From NCBI RefSeq assembly GCF_024691275.1, contig NZ_JAILNU010000023.1, forward strand, positions 18,458-82,457: DNA of 64,000 nt, read 5' to 3'. Each line of letters begins with the position of its first letter. The first letter of the stretch is position 1. The notes below the pieces were generated by a model, which was not told where the DNA came from, did no database searches, and saw only the letters and a program-made list of their open reading frames with translations. The position numbers were made by a program, and so were the translations under genes. The DNA is from Ruminococcus sp. (GTDB lineage: Bacteria > Bacillota > Clostridia > Oscillospirales > Ruminococcaceae). This document shows positions 63,687 to 64,000 of the stretch, piece by piece.

Positions 63687-64000
63687 TGCAGTCGAAAAAG
63701 AAACGCGATATCATAATGACTGTGGTTTTCGGCTTCATCTTTCTTGCGGGTCTCTCCGTGATGCTTTATCCGACTTTTTCCAACTGGTGGAATCAGCGCC
63801 ACCAGACACGCGCCGTGGCAAACTACAAAGAAGCCGTTGCGGAGATGGACAATGACGATACGGAACAGATACTCGCCGAAGCCCATGCTTACAACGAACA
63901 GCTTGCACAGCTTTACGCACCGTTCACCAATTTTGATGCTATTCCCGGCTATGACGATATCCTGAATATCTCCGGCACGGGCGTTATGGGCTACGTTTCT
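63687..64000 (+). CDS. Class C sortase, 3' end beyond the window
   Basis: The visible 104 residues give an N-terminal membrane anchor, then NWWNQRHQTRAVANYKEAVAEMD and the DPF-like lid segment QLYAPFTNFDAIPGYDDIL, ending in GTGVMGYVS. It parallels the sortase at 48625 almost residue for residue. ATG 63678 and ATG 63687 are both possible; the latter aligns with the paralogue's MSKKK start. It is cut off before the catalytic Cys. Confidence 0.9.

Overview
The window looks like a chromosome segment of a Ruminococcus-like gut or rumen anaerobe (Oscillospiraceae, Bacillota). Three things point there: dockerin modules on secreted proteins (18717-21311, 33631-34785, and a remnant near 34900), a rubrerythrin/EFR1-type anaerobic redox set, and SpaA/Cna_B-type sortase pili. 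Promoters are near-consensus sigma-A type and ribosome sites are strong AGGAGG types.

Layout. 1-7800: a GNAT fragment, an anion permease, an M13 metalloprotease lipoprotein in an operon with a MacB/FtsX-type ABC exporter, then a TetR regulator divergent from a small DUF1858 protein. 7867-11871: a minus-strand envelope/glycan operon (FAD oxidoreductase, GtrA, polytopic membrane protein). 12379-14937: thiD-thiC under a TPP riboswitch with its own terminator. 15103-18515: redox genes, including a five-domain flavin reductase/rubredoxin/rubrerythrin fusion. 18717-24991: a secreted GH30 enzyme with dockerin and a second ABC exporter. 25258-32988: an LRR protein, nadE and thrH, two tandem penicillin-binding-like lipoproteins, a small export protein and cotJABC. 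33000-47016: an LRR-dockerin protein and a complete type I-C CRISPR-Cas locus (cas3, cas5, cas8c, cas7, cas4, cas1, cas2, and 56 repeats with 55 spacers), all read on the minus strand. 47221-64000: an O-antigen ligase-like protein, then two sortase/signal-peptidase pilus loci; the second carries a 2894-residue adhesin and a backbone pilin.

The main discovery candidate is in the cas3-cas5 gap. A plus-strand consensus promoter (44460-44488) drives a solitary degenerate CRISPR repeat (44494-44522). Its 11-nt handle is conserved except for one base. The next 16 bases (44523-44538) are identical to the -10/start region of the minus-strand cas5-cas8c-cas7-cas4-cas1-cas2 promoter (44377-44392). That site is preceded by TTC, the known type I-C PAM, and the match stops after 16 bases. 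This is the design expected of a creR/CreA-like RNA that makes the I-C effector bind and repress its own promoter without cleavage. A second promoter-driven, decayed two-repeat mini-array lies at 33132-33302.

Other notable items are a dispersed approximately 110-bp hairpin repeat (two copies), a truncated signal peptidase abutting transposon-end-like repeats at 51650-52000, and repeated coiled-coil plus signal-peptidase cassettes. All calls come from reading the sequence; no database search was run.
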